From: Mucilaginibacter yixingensis | Lineage (GTDB): Bacteria > Bacteroidota > Bacteroidia > Sphingobacteriales > Sphingobacteriaceae | Length of the DNA stretch: 64,000 nucleotides | Reading direction: 5' to 3' | Assembly (NCBI RefSeq): GCF_041080815.1 | Contig: NZ_CP160205.1 | Span: 3,410,001 to 3,474,000, forward strand | Shown: positions 26,053 through 34,150 of the stretch, piece by piece | How the letters are laid out: the number at the start of each line of letters is the position of its first letter | Position numbering within the stretch: the first letter of the stretch is position 1 | The notes under the pieces: model-generated | The model's database searches: none | The model's input: only the letters and a program-made list of their open reading frames with translations | Told to the model about the DNA's origin: nothing | Program-made: the position numbers and the translations under genes

Positions 26053-26091
26053 TTGGTATACTCTGTTATACTGGTAACAAATTTATACCAA
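26053..26091. promoter_or_regulatory. Nested dyad, candidate HxlR operator
   Basis: TTGGTATA (26053-26060) and TATACCAA (26084-26091) form an outer dyad. GTTA (26065-26068) and TAAC (26075-26078) form an inner one with the same centre (about 26072). It lies between hxlR (starts 26050) and the SDR (starts 26129). Confidence 0.65.
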
Positions 26092-26099
26092 TGTTGATT

Positions 26100-26107
26100 T
26101 AGTTTTG
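26100..26107 (+). promoter_or_regulatory. -7-like promoter box of the SDR gene
   Basis: TAGTTTTG matches TAnnTTTG, 21 bases before the SDR ATG and just downstream of the HxlR dyad, so a bound repressor would block it. Confidence 0.5.
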
Positions 26108-26128
26108 CATCAAATAAAAATTTATCGC

Positions 26129-26869
26129 ATGGAAAATTTAAAAGGCAAAATTGCAGTAGTTACCGGCGGCAACAGCGGCATTGGCTATGCAACAGCCCAG
26201 GTGTTAAAACAACAAGGTGCAGAAGTAATTATAACCGGTCGCCGGAAAGAGGCGGTTGACCAGGCCGCAGCCGAACTAGGCGCCACAGGCTTACTGGCAG
26301 ATCAGGCCAAACTGAGCGACATAGAACAATTAGCCGCTGATGTAAAAGCCCGTTACGGCAAGATTGATATCCTGTTCATTAACGCCGGCGTGGTACAAGT
26401 ATCCAGCATTGAAGGCGCTACCGAACAGACTTTTGATTATATGATGGATATCAATCTAAAAGGAGCCTATTTCACTTTGAGTCGATTTATCCCCATTTTG
26501 AACGACGGTGCTTCGGTGGTGTTCCTGTCGTCCAATACGGCCAGCATGAATGGCGTTAACTCTTCTATCTATTCATCCAGCAAGGCAGCGCTTAACGCTG
26601 TCATGAAGATTGCCGCGCTCGAACTGGCCCCGCGCAAAATCAGAGTAAACGCAGTGAGCCCCGGCCCTACCAAAACCGAGATCATGAAAAAATCGGGAAT
26701 GGATGCTGAACAGCTGGCCCAGATTGACGCCTGGCTAATAGACCAAATTCCATTAAAACATATAGGCGTTGCCGAAAACGTGGGCAAAGTGGTAGCTTAT
26801 TTTTGCGGAGATGCGGCCAGCTTTATCACTGGTGCGGAGGTGGTGATGGATGGCGGCATGAGCCTGTAA
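26129..26869 (+). CDS. Short-chain dehydrogenase/reductase
   Basis: A 246-residue Rossmann enzyme. The cofactor site is VTGGNSGIGYATA; the acidic/basic position after the second strand (ITGRRKE) suggests NADPH. NAGVV follows. The catalytic Ser/Tyr/Lys are in SSNTASMNGVNSSIYSSSKAALNA, and the tail GAEVVMDGGMSL is typical. ATG 26129 (MENLKGK) is preferred. Divergence from HxlR suggests control by a reactive carbonyl signal and a role in reducing such a compound. The substrate is unknown. Confidence 0.92.
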   Translation: MENLKGKIAVVTGGNSGIGYATAQVLKQQGAEVIITGRRKEAVDQAAAELGATGLLADQAKLSDIEQLAADVKARYGKIDILFINAGVVQVSSIEGATEQTFDYMMDINLKGAYFTLSRFIPILNDGASVVFLSSNTASMNGVNSSIYSSSKAALNAVMKIAALELAPRKIRVNAVSPGPTKTEIMKKSGMDAEQLAQIDAWLIDQIPLKHIGVAENVGKVVAYFCGDAASFITGAEVVMDGGMSL

Positions 26870-26889
26870 GCAATCACCCTAAATATTTT

Positions 26890-26945
26890 AAATCGACCGA
26901 CCAATGCAATAAATTCCGGCGCAATGGTTAGTCGATTTATTTTTC
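26890..26945 (+). terminator. Terminator of the SDR gene
   Basis: AAATCGAC (26890-26897) pairs with GTCGATTT (26931-26938), with further partial pairing inside (CAATGC/GCAATGG) and a T-rich tail. Confidence 0.65.
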
Positions 26946-27012
26946 ATTACGCAATCTCATCTATCAAAAACGAGCTTTTATTAATTATTTTGGCAGAGCG
27001 ATAAATAGCATC

Positions 27013-28056
27013 ATGCCCAAACCAATCAGTATCCGCACGCTCAAGACAAGTATACTAACCTCCCTGTTATTCCTCTGCATTTTATGGACGGGATGCAAGC
27101 GCCGCCCTGCCACACCAATCTCTTTCTATTATTGGAAAACCAGCTACGCGCTCAATAAAGATCAGCAGCAACTGCTTGCCCAAACTGCCGGGCAACGTTT
27201 ATATCTGCGTTTATTTGATATCCGTTGGGATGCCGTGCAGCGGCGGATAAGGCCCAACGCAGTCATCCGCATCCACTCATCATTAAAATCAGTAAAAGTT
27301 ACGCCCGTCATCTTTATTACCAATGCCACCTTTTTGCATACCGAACTAAAAGATGTGGACAGCCTGGCTTTTAAAACCAATCGGCTGGTTAGTCAACTTT
27401 CAGACAGCGCCCACATCAGCTATCAAAAAGTACAGTTTGATTGTGATTGGACCGATGATACCCGCGAGAAATATTTTGCCTACCTGCAAGCCTTCAGGCA
27501 TTACAGCGGTCGCCAGTTGGAGGCTACCATTCGCCTGCATCAGGTAAAATACCGCGAGCGCACTGGTATCCCGCCGGTTAACCGCGGCGTGCTGATGTTT
27601 TATAACATGGGGCAACTTTCGGCCTTGAGCAACAGCAATTCTATTTATAACGAGCAGGATGCGGCACGATATTTAAATCGGTTGAATACCTTCCCGCTAC
27701 CGCTAGACGTGGCGTTGCCCCTGTTTTCATGGGCCATCCACAGCCGCGCCGGGCACATCATGCAAATCTACCCGCAAATTACCCGGCAGGATCTGTCAGA
27801 TCTCCAACGCTTCAAACCTGATGGAGAGCACTTTCGCGCCATTATTTCTTTTTTTATGAAGGGTGTTTATGTGCGCGAAAATGATATTTTTAAACTTGAA
27901 GAAACAGATGCACAGCTGTTGAAAAAAGCAGCCACGCAGCTATCACCAAAACTTAGAAATTTACCTGGCAGAACAATCATCTTCTATGAACTCGCTAATA
28001 TCAACCTGTCTCAATTCGATGCGTCGACGCTGGGCGCTGTCGCTGATCGTTTTTAG
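27013..28056 (+). CDS. Lipoprotein of unknown function
   Basis: A 347-residue protein with a lipoprotein signal (LLFLCILWTGCKRR, lipobox Cys at about 28). The mature part has a repeated strand-helix pattern including LYLRLFDIRWD, VTPVIFITNATFL, VQFDCDWTDDTREKYFAYLQAFR, GVLMFYNMGQLS and LDVALPLFSWAIH. This resembles a TIM barrel, and the FDCDW segment could hold acidic active-site residues like those of some glycosidases. I cannot assign a family with confidence (DUF3142-like is possible). It overlaps the next gene by 38 bases, so the pair is tightly linked. Confidence 0.7.
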   Translation: MPKPISIRTLKTSILTSLLFLCILWTGCKRRPATPISFYYWKTSYALNKDQQQLLAQTAGQRLYLRLFDIRWDAVQRRIRPNAVIRIHSSLKSVKVTPVIFITNATFLHTELKDVDSLAFKTNRLVSQLSDSAHISYQKVQFDCDWTDDTREKYFAYLQAFRHYSGRQLEATIRLHQVKYRERTGIPPVNRGVLMFYNMGQLSALSNSNSIYNEQDAARYLNRLNTFPLPLDVALPLFSWAIHSRAGHIMQIYPQITRQDLSDLQRFKPDGEHFRAIISFFMKGVYVRENDIFKLEETDAQLLKKAATQLSPKLRNLPGRTIIFYELANINLSQFDASTLGAVADRF

Positions 28057-30205
28057 TGTATCGGTCACCTGTGCGGCTGGTATTGTTTGGGCTTGTGCCG
28101 ATTATGAGAATGATGATGCGTCATCCTTTGCGCCAGAGTATTTTGTAAACAAGCATTATAGCCCGTTTTTTTACGACAGTTTTAATCGCTATTACTACGG
28201 TGCCGATAGTTCCCAAATAATTGATAACAATAGCCGCTACAACCAACTGATTGCCGGGGAATGGCGCACTTTCCTCGGTCAGCAGCTAAGCCCAGCACAG
28301 GTTGATTTTCTGCTGTTTCATTCCAAAAAACAACAGGCAGACTCGCTTGAGAAAATTGTTCTTAACAAGTTGGACGGTCGCGGTAAAACCTTCTTCAACT
28401 ACCTGCCGCTGATGAAGGATTGCGAGTATTACAGCATTAGCGAAGGCGATGGCTGGTATGAAAAAGTGCCGCGCAAAATACCGCCTGCCAATGTAGAAAA
28501 GCGCATCACTACCGCCTTATCCGGCTTTCGTGATCCGTTTATCCGCGAGCGATTATGGTTCCAGTTGGTTAGATATCATTATTTTCAGGATACCACCGGC
28601 CGGAAGGCAATTGTAAGCTTTAATAAGTACGAGAAAGAGTTTCAGCATAATTTCCTGTACTATCGCACGCTGGGTTACCTGGCCGGTGCCGAATATGCCG
28701 AAAAGGATTATGCCCACGCTAACTATCACTATAGTCTGTGCTATAATTATACCTGGCAAATGTATCTGCCCAGTCAATGGAGTTTCCATCCGCAGGAGGA
28801 AGCCGACTGGCGACAGACCCTCAAACTGGCTAAAACCAACGAGGAAAAGATTACCCTCTGGCACTTGCTGGGTTTAGAAAATGACCCGGTAAGAGCCATA
28901 CGCATGATTGCCCGGATTGACCCGCACTCCGAGAAGTTGGACTTATTGCTTGCACGCCTCATCAACACCGAAGAAGCGGGCACGCCTCAAACCGATGGTA
29001 CCATAACGCCTCATCCACCTTTGAGTAAAAATGCTACCGTAGGGCTCATTGATTCCATCGCTAACCTCAAAACCGTTAGTAAACCATATTACTGGCACCT
29101 GGCGGCAGGCTACATGCATTATATGTATGCCGATTACAAAGCTGCACAGCATTATTACGCACTGGCGGGCAAGGAGATCCCTGCAGGAAACAATGAATTG
29201 GCTGCACAATGTAAATTACTCAACATCCTGCTGTCTGTAAGTACTCTACCCCATTTAGACAAGCAAACCGAGACCAAACTGATTGAGCCACTCAACTGGC
29301 TGGCAGATTTGCGCGACAGCAAGAAACAGGTGGCTAACCTGCGGTTCACTACTGCACTGCAGTTTGTTACCGATACTATATCTAAAATTTACCTGCGTCA
29401 GGGCGAACGGGTAAAGGCAGAGACTTTCAAAACCGCACCACATATTTATGTAGATAGCATGGCGACAGACTCGTTAGAGAAACTATTGGAAAAACCAGCT
29501 AAAACGCCGTTTGAAAGAGCCATGCTGAGGTACTACCCTGTTAAAGCAAGACAATTGTATTATCAGCAGGCGCTATTGGCCACTTATGATGAAAACATCA
29601 ACGCTGCCCTGCGCTTTATGAACAAGGCCGATTCACTTAAAAACAGCGATTTACCGGCCAATCCGTTCAACAGCTCCATTGGCGACTGCCACGAATGCGA
29701 GTTTGGCTTGACCAAACCAGCCGTTACCCCACTCAAGTTTTTGCAGGCCATACAAGCTTTAAAGCAGAATATCGCCACCGGGAAAGATGTTTACCGCAGC
29801 GCATTACAATTGGGTAATGCCTACTATAACATTACGCATTACGGTAATTCGCGCCTTTATTTTCAGACTGATCTTACCGGCTCCCCATCCCAACCCGGCG
29901 ATTATGACAGCGATTACAAAGCTATCTTTACCTCGCCCAATATTGCCCAAAAGTATTACGAGGTGGCGTTAAAAAAAGCTCCAGATAACGAAGCACGTGC
30001 CAAATGCGCCTATCTGCTCAGTAAGTGTGAGCGTAACGATTTTTATAACAACCATGCAAACCCATCTGCCTATGAGTACTATGACTCCATCCCACCTGCT
30101 GGTCAATGGGTTAAAGAGCTAAAAAGCAAATATGCAACAACCGCCTATTACAAAGAGGTATTAAAAGAGTGCGGCTATTTCAGGACGTACGATGGCAAAC
30201 GTTAA
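28019..30205 (+). CDS. Large secreted protein of unknown function
   Basis: A 728-residue protein. From ATG 28019 it starts MRRRWALSLIVFSVSVTCAAGIVWACADYEND, a signal peptide; an in-frame ATG at 27986 is also possible. The mature protein is rich in Tyr and has helical stretches that resemble tetratricopeptide-like repeats (YRTLGYLAGAEYAEKDYAHANYHYSLCYNY, HYMYADYKAAQHYYALAGKEI). Near the end is CAYLLSKCERNDFYNN. It probably acts in the periplasm or at the outer membrane together with the lipoprotein it overlaps. No catalytic motif is seen. Confidence 0.72.
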   Translation: MRRRWALSLIVFSVSVTCAAGIVWACADYENDDASSFAPEYFVNKHYSPFFYDSFNRYYYGADSSQIIDNNSRYNQLIAGEWRTFLGQQLSPAQVDFLLFHSKKQQADSLEKIVLNKLDGRGKTFFNYLPLMKDCEYYSISEGDGWYEKVPRKIPPANVEKRITTALSGFRDPFIRERLWFQLVRYHYFQDTTGRKAIVSFNKYEKEFQHNFLYYRTLGYLAGAEYAEKDYAHANYHYSLCYNYTWQMYLPSQWSFHPQEEADWRQTLKLAKTNEEKITLWHLLGLENDPVRAIRMIARIDPHSEKLDLLLARLINTEEAGTPQTDGTITPHPPLSKNATVGLIDSIANLKTVSKPYYWHLAAGYMHYMYADYKAAQHYYALAGKEIPAGNNELAAQCKLLNILLSVSTLPHLDKQTETKLIEPLNWLADLRDSKKQVANLRFTTALQFVTDTISKIYLRQGERVKAETFKTAPHIYVDSMATDSLEKLLEKPAKTPFERAMLRYYPVKARQLYYQQALLATYDENINAALRFMNKADSLKNSDLPANPFNSSIGDCHECEFGLTKPAVTPLKFLQAIQALKQNIATGKDVYRSALQLGNAYYNITHYGNSRLYFQTDLTGSPSQPGDYDSDYKAIFTSPNIAQKYYEVALKKAPDNEARAKCAYLLSKCERNDFYNNHANPSAYEYYDSIPPAGQWVKELKSKYATTAYYKEVLKECGYFRTYDGKR

Positions 30206-30252
30206 GCGCGTTAAATATTGTTAAATGGCCGTGTAAAATCCGGCTACTATTT

Positions 30253-30260
30253 TAACTTTG
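30253..30260 (+). promoter_or_regulatory. -7-like promoter box
   Basis: TAACTTTG matches TAnnTTTG, 21 bases before the ATPase ATG. Confidence 0.45.
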
Positions 30261-30281
30261 CTCTTAACCAATTAACGGCCT

Positions 30282-31010
30282 ATGCCTTTTTTATCGCGCG
30301 TTTCTGTATCGCCTCCTCAGGATGGCAGTTATCTGCAACATATTCCAAGTCTGCAAAACGGCTTGCGACTGAATCTGAAAACCAACGTCACTTTTTTTGT
30401 GGGCGAGAACGGCTCGGGTAAATCAACCCTGCTGGAAGGTATTGCCGAGCAATGCGGGTTTGGCTTGCGGGGCGGTAACCGTAATCATAATTTTAATACC
30501 GGTTACCGGTTCGAGGGTTATGAAGGTGCACTTACCCGTAATGTACAGCTCTCCTGGACGCCCAGCCGCATTAGCGATGGCTTTTTTATGCGTGCAGAAA
30601 GCTTCTTTAATTTTGCTACATATATTGATGAACTGGGGGGTGATAAGAGTGCCTACGGCGGCAAATCGCTGCATGAACAATCGCATGGCGAATCTTTCCT
30701 GGCGCTGTTCAACAACAAGTTTGAAAACGGGGTTTATATCCTCGATGAGCCCGAAGCCGCGCTATCGCCGGCAAGGGTATTGGCATTTATGGCAATTATC
30801 AGCCAGTTAGAGCGTAACGGACGGGCACAGTTCCTCATTGCCACACATTCCCCCATACTTATTTGCTACCCGGGTGCCACCATTTATCAGTTTGACGATG
30901 CCGGCGTACACGAAACCAAGTATGAGGATACCGAGCATTTCTATCTCACCAAATCATTTCTCAACAACCCATCATTGTATCTGCGCCACTTAATTGATGC
31001 GAAAGATTGA
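30282..31010 (+). CDS. Stand-alone AAA ATPase (ABC/SMC-like)
   Basis: A 242-residue single-domain ATPase. Walker A is VGENGSGKSTLLEG (near 42), and the Q-loop-like region is followed by a short signature, GKSLHEQSHGESFLALF (the SHGES motif). Walker B is VYILDEPEAALSP, and the H-loop is ATHSPIL. This is the predicted ATPase family related to SMC/RecF heads, lacking a coiled coil. Such proteins can act alone or with toxins or nucleases in defence, but no partner gene is adjacent. The biological role is unknown. It is convergent with the GlxA-type regulator, which ends 4 bases away. Confidence 0.87.
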   Translation: MPFLSRVSVSPPQDGSYLQHIPSLQNGLRLNLKTNVTFFVGENGSGKSTLLEGIAEQCGFGLRGGNRNHNFNTGYRFEGYEGALTRNVQLSWTPSRISDGFFMRAESFFNFATYIDELGGDKSAYGGKSLHEQSHGESFLALFNNKFENGVYILDEPEAALSPARVLAFMAIISQLERNGRAQFLIATHSPILICYPGATIYQFDDAGVHETKYEDTEHFYLTKSFLNNPSLYLRHLIDAKD

Positions 31011-31014
31011 CATT

Positions 31015-31995
31015 TTATGCAGCAGCGTCTTTGTTGTACCGCCCGCGGTATTCCAACGGCGACATGCCGGTGATTTTTCTGAACACCTCACGAAAGGCCT
31101 TCATATCTGAGTAACCTACCTCATACATTACCTCGTTGATGGTTTTGCGAGTGGTCTCAAAAGCTTTTTTGGCCGATTCCATCTTAATTCGTTGCAGATA
31201 TTCCAGCGGCGTATTGCCCGTGGCCCTGATAAACCGCCTGTCAAAATGCCGCCTGCCAACGGCAAACCTGGCCGAAAGGTCTTCTACCGAAATCTTATCG
31301 CGGTAATGATCTTCCATATAGGTCTGGGCGTCGCGTACCATATCATCCTCATGCTGTTTCTGTCCTTTAAAGATGATAAACCCCGCCTGGCTTTGTCTGT
31401 CCATCTCAATCTGGAAAACTTTGGAGCAGTAGATAGCCGTTTCGCGATCAAAATATTTCTCTACTAAATAGAGCAGCAGGTTCAGAAACGAGTACGCCCC
31501 ACCGTTGGTATAAATGCCATTTTCGTCAGTAATCAACCTATCCGTCTGCAGATTAACAGCCGGAAACCGGTGTCTGAAAGGTTCTGAAACCGCCCAGTGG
31601 GTAGAGCAGCTCTTACCATTCAGCAGACCGGTGGCGGCCAACAGAAATGCGCCGGTGCAAACGCTGGCAATTTCTGCACCGTTTTTATATTGTGCGGCTA
31701 TCCACCCAATCAACTCACCATTGCCTGCTACGGCCTGCTCATAGTTGTGGTTTAACGAGGGAATGATAACCAGGTTGGTTTTACTGATGTTAGCTATATG
31801 GGTATGCGGTTTTACCGAGAACAGGCCATCAAAGTAATCTACCTGTTTGGAGATGCCCGCCAGCTCAATTTTAAACAACAATTTGCCCTCGCGCTGGTTG
31901 TAGTATTCGTTAGCGCGCGTGAGTATTTTATAAGAGCCCACAATGCTGCTCAGGTTATTCGGTCCATCGGGCACCAGTATGGTGATGTGTTTCAT
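31015..31995 (-). CDS. GlxA-type transcriptional regulator (DJ-1/PfpI + AraC HTH)
   Basis: A 326-residue protein. The N-terminal half is a DJ-1/PfpI amidotransferase-like sensing domain with the nucleophile-elbow-like segment IASVCTGAFLLAATGLLNG and THWAVSEPF. The C-terminal part is an AraC helix-turn-helix: KISVEDLSARFAVGRRHFDRRFIRATGNTPLEYLQRIKM, then INEVMYEVGYSDMKAFREVFRKITGMSPLEYR. This architecture is that of ligand-responsive activators. The divergent SRPBCC pair may be the target. Confidence 0.92.
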   Translation of the reverse strand: MKHITILVPDGPNNLSSIVGSYKILTRANEYYNQREGKLLFKIELAGISKQVDYFDGLFSVKPHTHIANISKTNLVIIPSLNHNYEQAVAGNGELIGWIAAQYKNGAEIASVCTGAFLLAATGLLNGKSCSTHWAVSEPFRHRFPAVNLQTDRLITDENGIYTNGGAYSFLNLLLYLVEKYFDRETAIYCSKVFQIEMDRQSQAGFIIFKGQKQHEDDMVRDAQTYMEDHYRDKISVEDLSARFAVGRRHFDRRFIRATGNTPLEYLQRIKMESAKKAFETTRKTINEVMYEVGYSDMKAFREVFRKITGMSPLEYRGRYNKDAAA

Positions 31996-32091
31996 GGCTA
32001 TTGGCTTTATACAAATATAGTGTAAGCTATAGGTCTAAATCAACCCGTCACAAAGTCTATTTTACACCATACGGCGCAGCCAAATGCGCAC

Positions 32092-32099
32092 TAACTTTG
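32092..32099 (+). promoter_or_regulatory. -7-like promoter box of the SRPBCC pair
   Basis: TAACTTTG matches TAnnTTTG, 39 bases before the first SRPBCC ATG, between it and the divergent GlxA-type regulator. Confidence 0.45.
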
Positions 32100-32138
32100 T
32101 TTCATCAACATCAGTATCAACTATTTATAAAAGCAATT

Positions 32139-32600
32139 ATGAACAACCAGGATTTGCAATTCAGCAACACCTTCAACAAGCCTGCGCAGGAGGTTTTTAA
32201 TGCCGTAAACAATGTGCGCGGCTGGTGGGGCGAAGGTATAGAAGGCGGCACCGACCAGTTAAACGACGAGTTTATTTATCGCCATGGCGATATTCATTAT
32301 TCTAAACACAAGCTAGTAGAGGTTGTGCCCTACAAAAAAGTAGTATGGCTGATAACCGATAGCCAGCTCACTTTTACCAAAGATCAAAGCGAGTGGACCG
32401 GCACCACCATCAGCTTTGAGATAACCGAAAATGGCGACCAGACGCAGCTAACATTTACCCATCACGGACTTACGCCGCAGGTGGAGTGCTTTGAGGCCTG
32501 CTCCGGCGCGTGGGGCTACTACATGCAAAGCCTAGCTAGCCTGATCAACACCGGTCAAGGCAAGCCTGATAAAAAAGAATTACAGACAGCACATACCTAA
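32139..32600 (+). CDS. SRPBCC (AHSA1-like) protein 1
   Basis: A 153-residue protein with the START/Bet v1-like helix-grip fold used to bind hydrophobic ligands. Motifs: FNKPAQEVFNAVNNVRGWWGEGIEGGTDQLNDEFIYRHGD, VVPYKKVVWLITDS, GTTISFEITENGDQTQLTFTHHGLTPQVECFEACSGAWGYYMQSL. The ATG at 32139 is chosen because upstream codons do not fit the family. It is followed after 14 bases by a close paralogue. Confidence 0.85.
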   Translation: MNNQDLQFSNTFNKPAQEVFNAVNNVRGWWGEGIEGGTDQLNDEFIYRHGDIHYSKHKLVEVVPYKKVVWLITDSQLTFTKDQSEWTGTTISFEITENGDQTQLTFTHHGLTPQVECFEACSGAWGYYMQSLASLINTGQGKPDKKELQTAHT

Positions 32601-32614
32601 AAACTGGAATAACC

Positions 32615-33073
32615 ATGAATACTACCGATTTTACCGTGAGCTTTGCCGTTAGCCAACCGGCACAGGATGTATTTAACGCAGTTACCAACGTGCGCGGCTG
32701 GTGGAGCGAGAACATTGAAGGCAATACCGCCAATCAGGGCGATGAGTTTGTTTATCAAGCTCAAGACCTGCACTATTGCAAAATCAGATTGACTGAAGTG
32801 GTGCCTAACCAACGCGTAGTTTGGCTGGTAACCTACAACTATTTTAAATTCACCAAAGATAAAGCCGAATGGATGGGTGATCAAATAGTGTTTGACATTA
32901 CCGAGAAAGATGGACAAACTGAATTGACGTTCACCCAGCATGGCCTTACCCCACAAGCAGAGTGTTATGATATCTGCTCCAAATGCTGGACTGAGTATGT
33001 AACCGAGAGCCTGCGCAACCTCATCACCGTTGGCAAAGGCCAGCCTAATGAGGCAGAGTGTAATGCGGTGTAA
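32615..33073 (+). CDS. SRPBCC (AHSA1-like) protein 2
   Basis: A 152-residue tandem paralogue of the preceding gene. It shares PAQDVFNAVTNVRGWWSENIEG, EVVPNQRVVWLVTYN, LTFTQHGLTPQAECYDICSKCW. The same fold and length suggest duplication within an operon. Both may bind similar ligands or form a heterodimer. It converges with the cyclase gene across a double hairpin. Confidence 0.85.
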   Translation: MNTTDFTVSFAVSQPAQDVFNAVTNVRGWWSENIEGNTANQGDEFVYQAQDLHYCKIRLTEVVPNQRVVWLVTYNYFKFTKDKAEWMGDQIVFDITEKDGQTELTFTQHGLTPQAECYDICSKCWTEYVTESLRNLITVGKGQPNEAECNAV

Positions 33074-33084
33074 CCTCACCCGGG

Positions 33085-33153
33085 CCCTCTCCGATGGAGA
33101 GGGAGTCTTTTCCTTTGATATAATACTATGAAAGCCCTCTCCTTCGGAGAGGG
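33085..33153. terminator. Double hairpin between convergent genes
   Basis: CCCTCTCC-GAT-GGAGAGGG (33085-33103) and CCCTCTCC-TTC-GGAGAGGG (33135-33153) are two near-identical hairpins 50 bases apart. The region probably terminates the SRPBCC pair (+) and the cyclase (-). Confidence 0.7.
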
Positions 33154-33166
33154 TTTGGGAGAGATC

Positions 33167-33856
33167 TTATCCCGATATCGCCAGCAAATAATCCATCTCC
33201 ACTGCAACCGGCAGCGCTTTGGCTTTGTATGGTTTACCGGCCAGGCGTACATGTTGTAAACCGGTTATGCCCTGCAATGCCACCGCTTGCTGTTCAAAGC
33301 CATCGGTTATTTCCAGTTGGCGATATACATCTTCAGATACGATCAGATCGTTATTCAGTGGTTTGGTTTGCGCCTGCAGGCGCGATGCGATGTTAACAGG
33401 TAAGCCCATTACTGAGAGTTGCGGTGCACCATCCAGCCCGAACTCGCCCACAAATACTTCGCCGGCGTGCAGGCCAACGCCTATTTGCAGCGGGTAGCCA
33501 TAGTAAGGCTCGGTATAAGCATCGTTAAATAGATCTACCGTTTGGAAGATAATGCGGGCGGCCTGGTAGGCATCGTTCACAGCATCCTTCAGGTTACTTT
33601 GCAGACCAAAAACAGCGTATAGACTATCGCCGGCTACTTCTACCACTTTGCCTTTAAAGCTTTTAACAATCTGGTTAAAGGCGGTAAACAGGCGGCGCAC
33701 CACTTGTATTACCGTTTGGGTTGATTGCGATTCCATCAATCCGGTAAAATTCCGAACGTCAAGGAACAATATCGCCAGTTCCTGCCGCTCGTCTGGCTGG
33801 TGCAGCGCTACCGAGGCGCCGGCGTTTTTACATATCAGGTCAAAATTCGTTTCCAT
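33167..33856 (-). CDS. Class III nucleotide cyclase, stand-alone catalytic domain
   Basis: A 229-residue soluble protein made almost only of a class III adenylate/guanylate cyclase domain. Metal-binding Asp33 (FLDVRNFTG) and Asp77 (VAGDSLYAVFG) are present, as are the transition-state Asn155 and Arg159 (VNIASRL). The purine-specifying position that is Lys in adenylate cyclases is Glu73 here, and the partner position is Ser148. A Glu with a small residue is the pattern of guanylate cyclases. ATG 33856 is preferred because the longer frame opens with TTG. The protein has no sensor domain. The product is either cAMP or cGMP; the residues lean to cGMP. Confidence 0.82.
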   Translation of the reverse strand: METNFDLICKNAGASVALHQPDERQELAILFLDVRNFTGLMESQSTQTVIQVVRRLFTAFNQIVKSFKGKVVEVAGDSLYAVFGLQSNLKDAVNDAYQAARIIFQTVDLFNDAYTEPYYGYPLQIGVGLHAGEVFVGEFGLDGAPQLSVMGLPVNIASRLQAQTKPLNNDLIVSEDVYRQLEITDGFEQQAVALQGITGLQHVRLAGKPYKAKALPVAVEMDYLLAISG

Positions 33857-34038
33857 AAGTTGATGTAGGGTTGTTACTGAGGCAGACGCAAAACTCTTCA
33901 AAACATTTTAAGGAATTGGCCAATTTTTTAAGCCTTAGATTTGGATGACTGCTATTTGATTTATGCATGACAATTTCCTTAAAACGCAAAGCAAAACTAT
34001 GCACCAGCACCACGCTATCAAACCATTAACTGGCCAAC

Positions 34039-34066
34039 CGGGCCACAACCCCGGTAAAGCGGGCAA
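34039..34066 (-). promoter_or_regulatory. Weak 21-base-spaced repeat upstream of the cyclase
   Basis: CGGGCCA (34039-34045) and CGGGCAA (34060-34066) are 21 bases apart and read TTGCCCG/TGGCCCG toward the cyclase. It is a degenerate match to the TTGTCCG pairs. Confidence 0.3.
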
Positions 34067-34100
34067 ATTGATCGGTGAAAAAAAATATGATTTAAATTAG

Positions 34101-34145
34101 GTAACCTCAGAGTTACGTTTTATATTTGCGTAACTTACAAGTTAC
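34101..34145 (+). promoter_or_regulatory. Twin 16-base operators flanking a -7 box
   Basis: GTAACCTCAGAGTTAC (34101-34116) and GTAACTTACAAGTTAC (34130-34145) are matching dyads with GTAAC/GTTAC ends. A perfect -7 box, TATATTTG (34121-34128), lies between them, and the ATG follows at 34151. This is the layout of a repressor site, presumably for the ArsR protein encoded second in the operon. Confidence 0.8.
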
Positions 34146-34150
34146 CCAAT

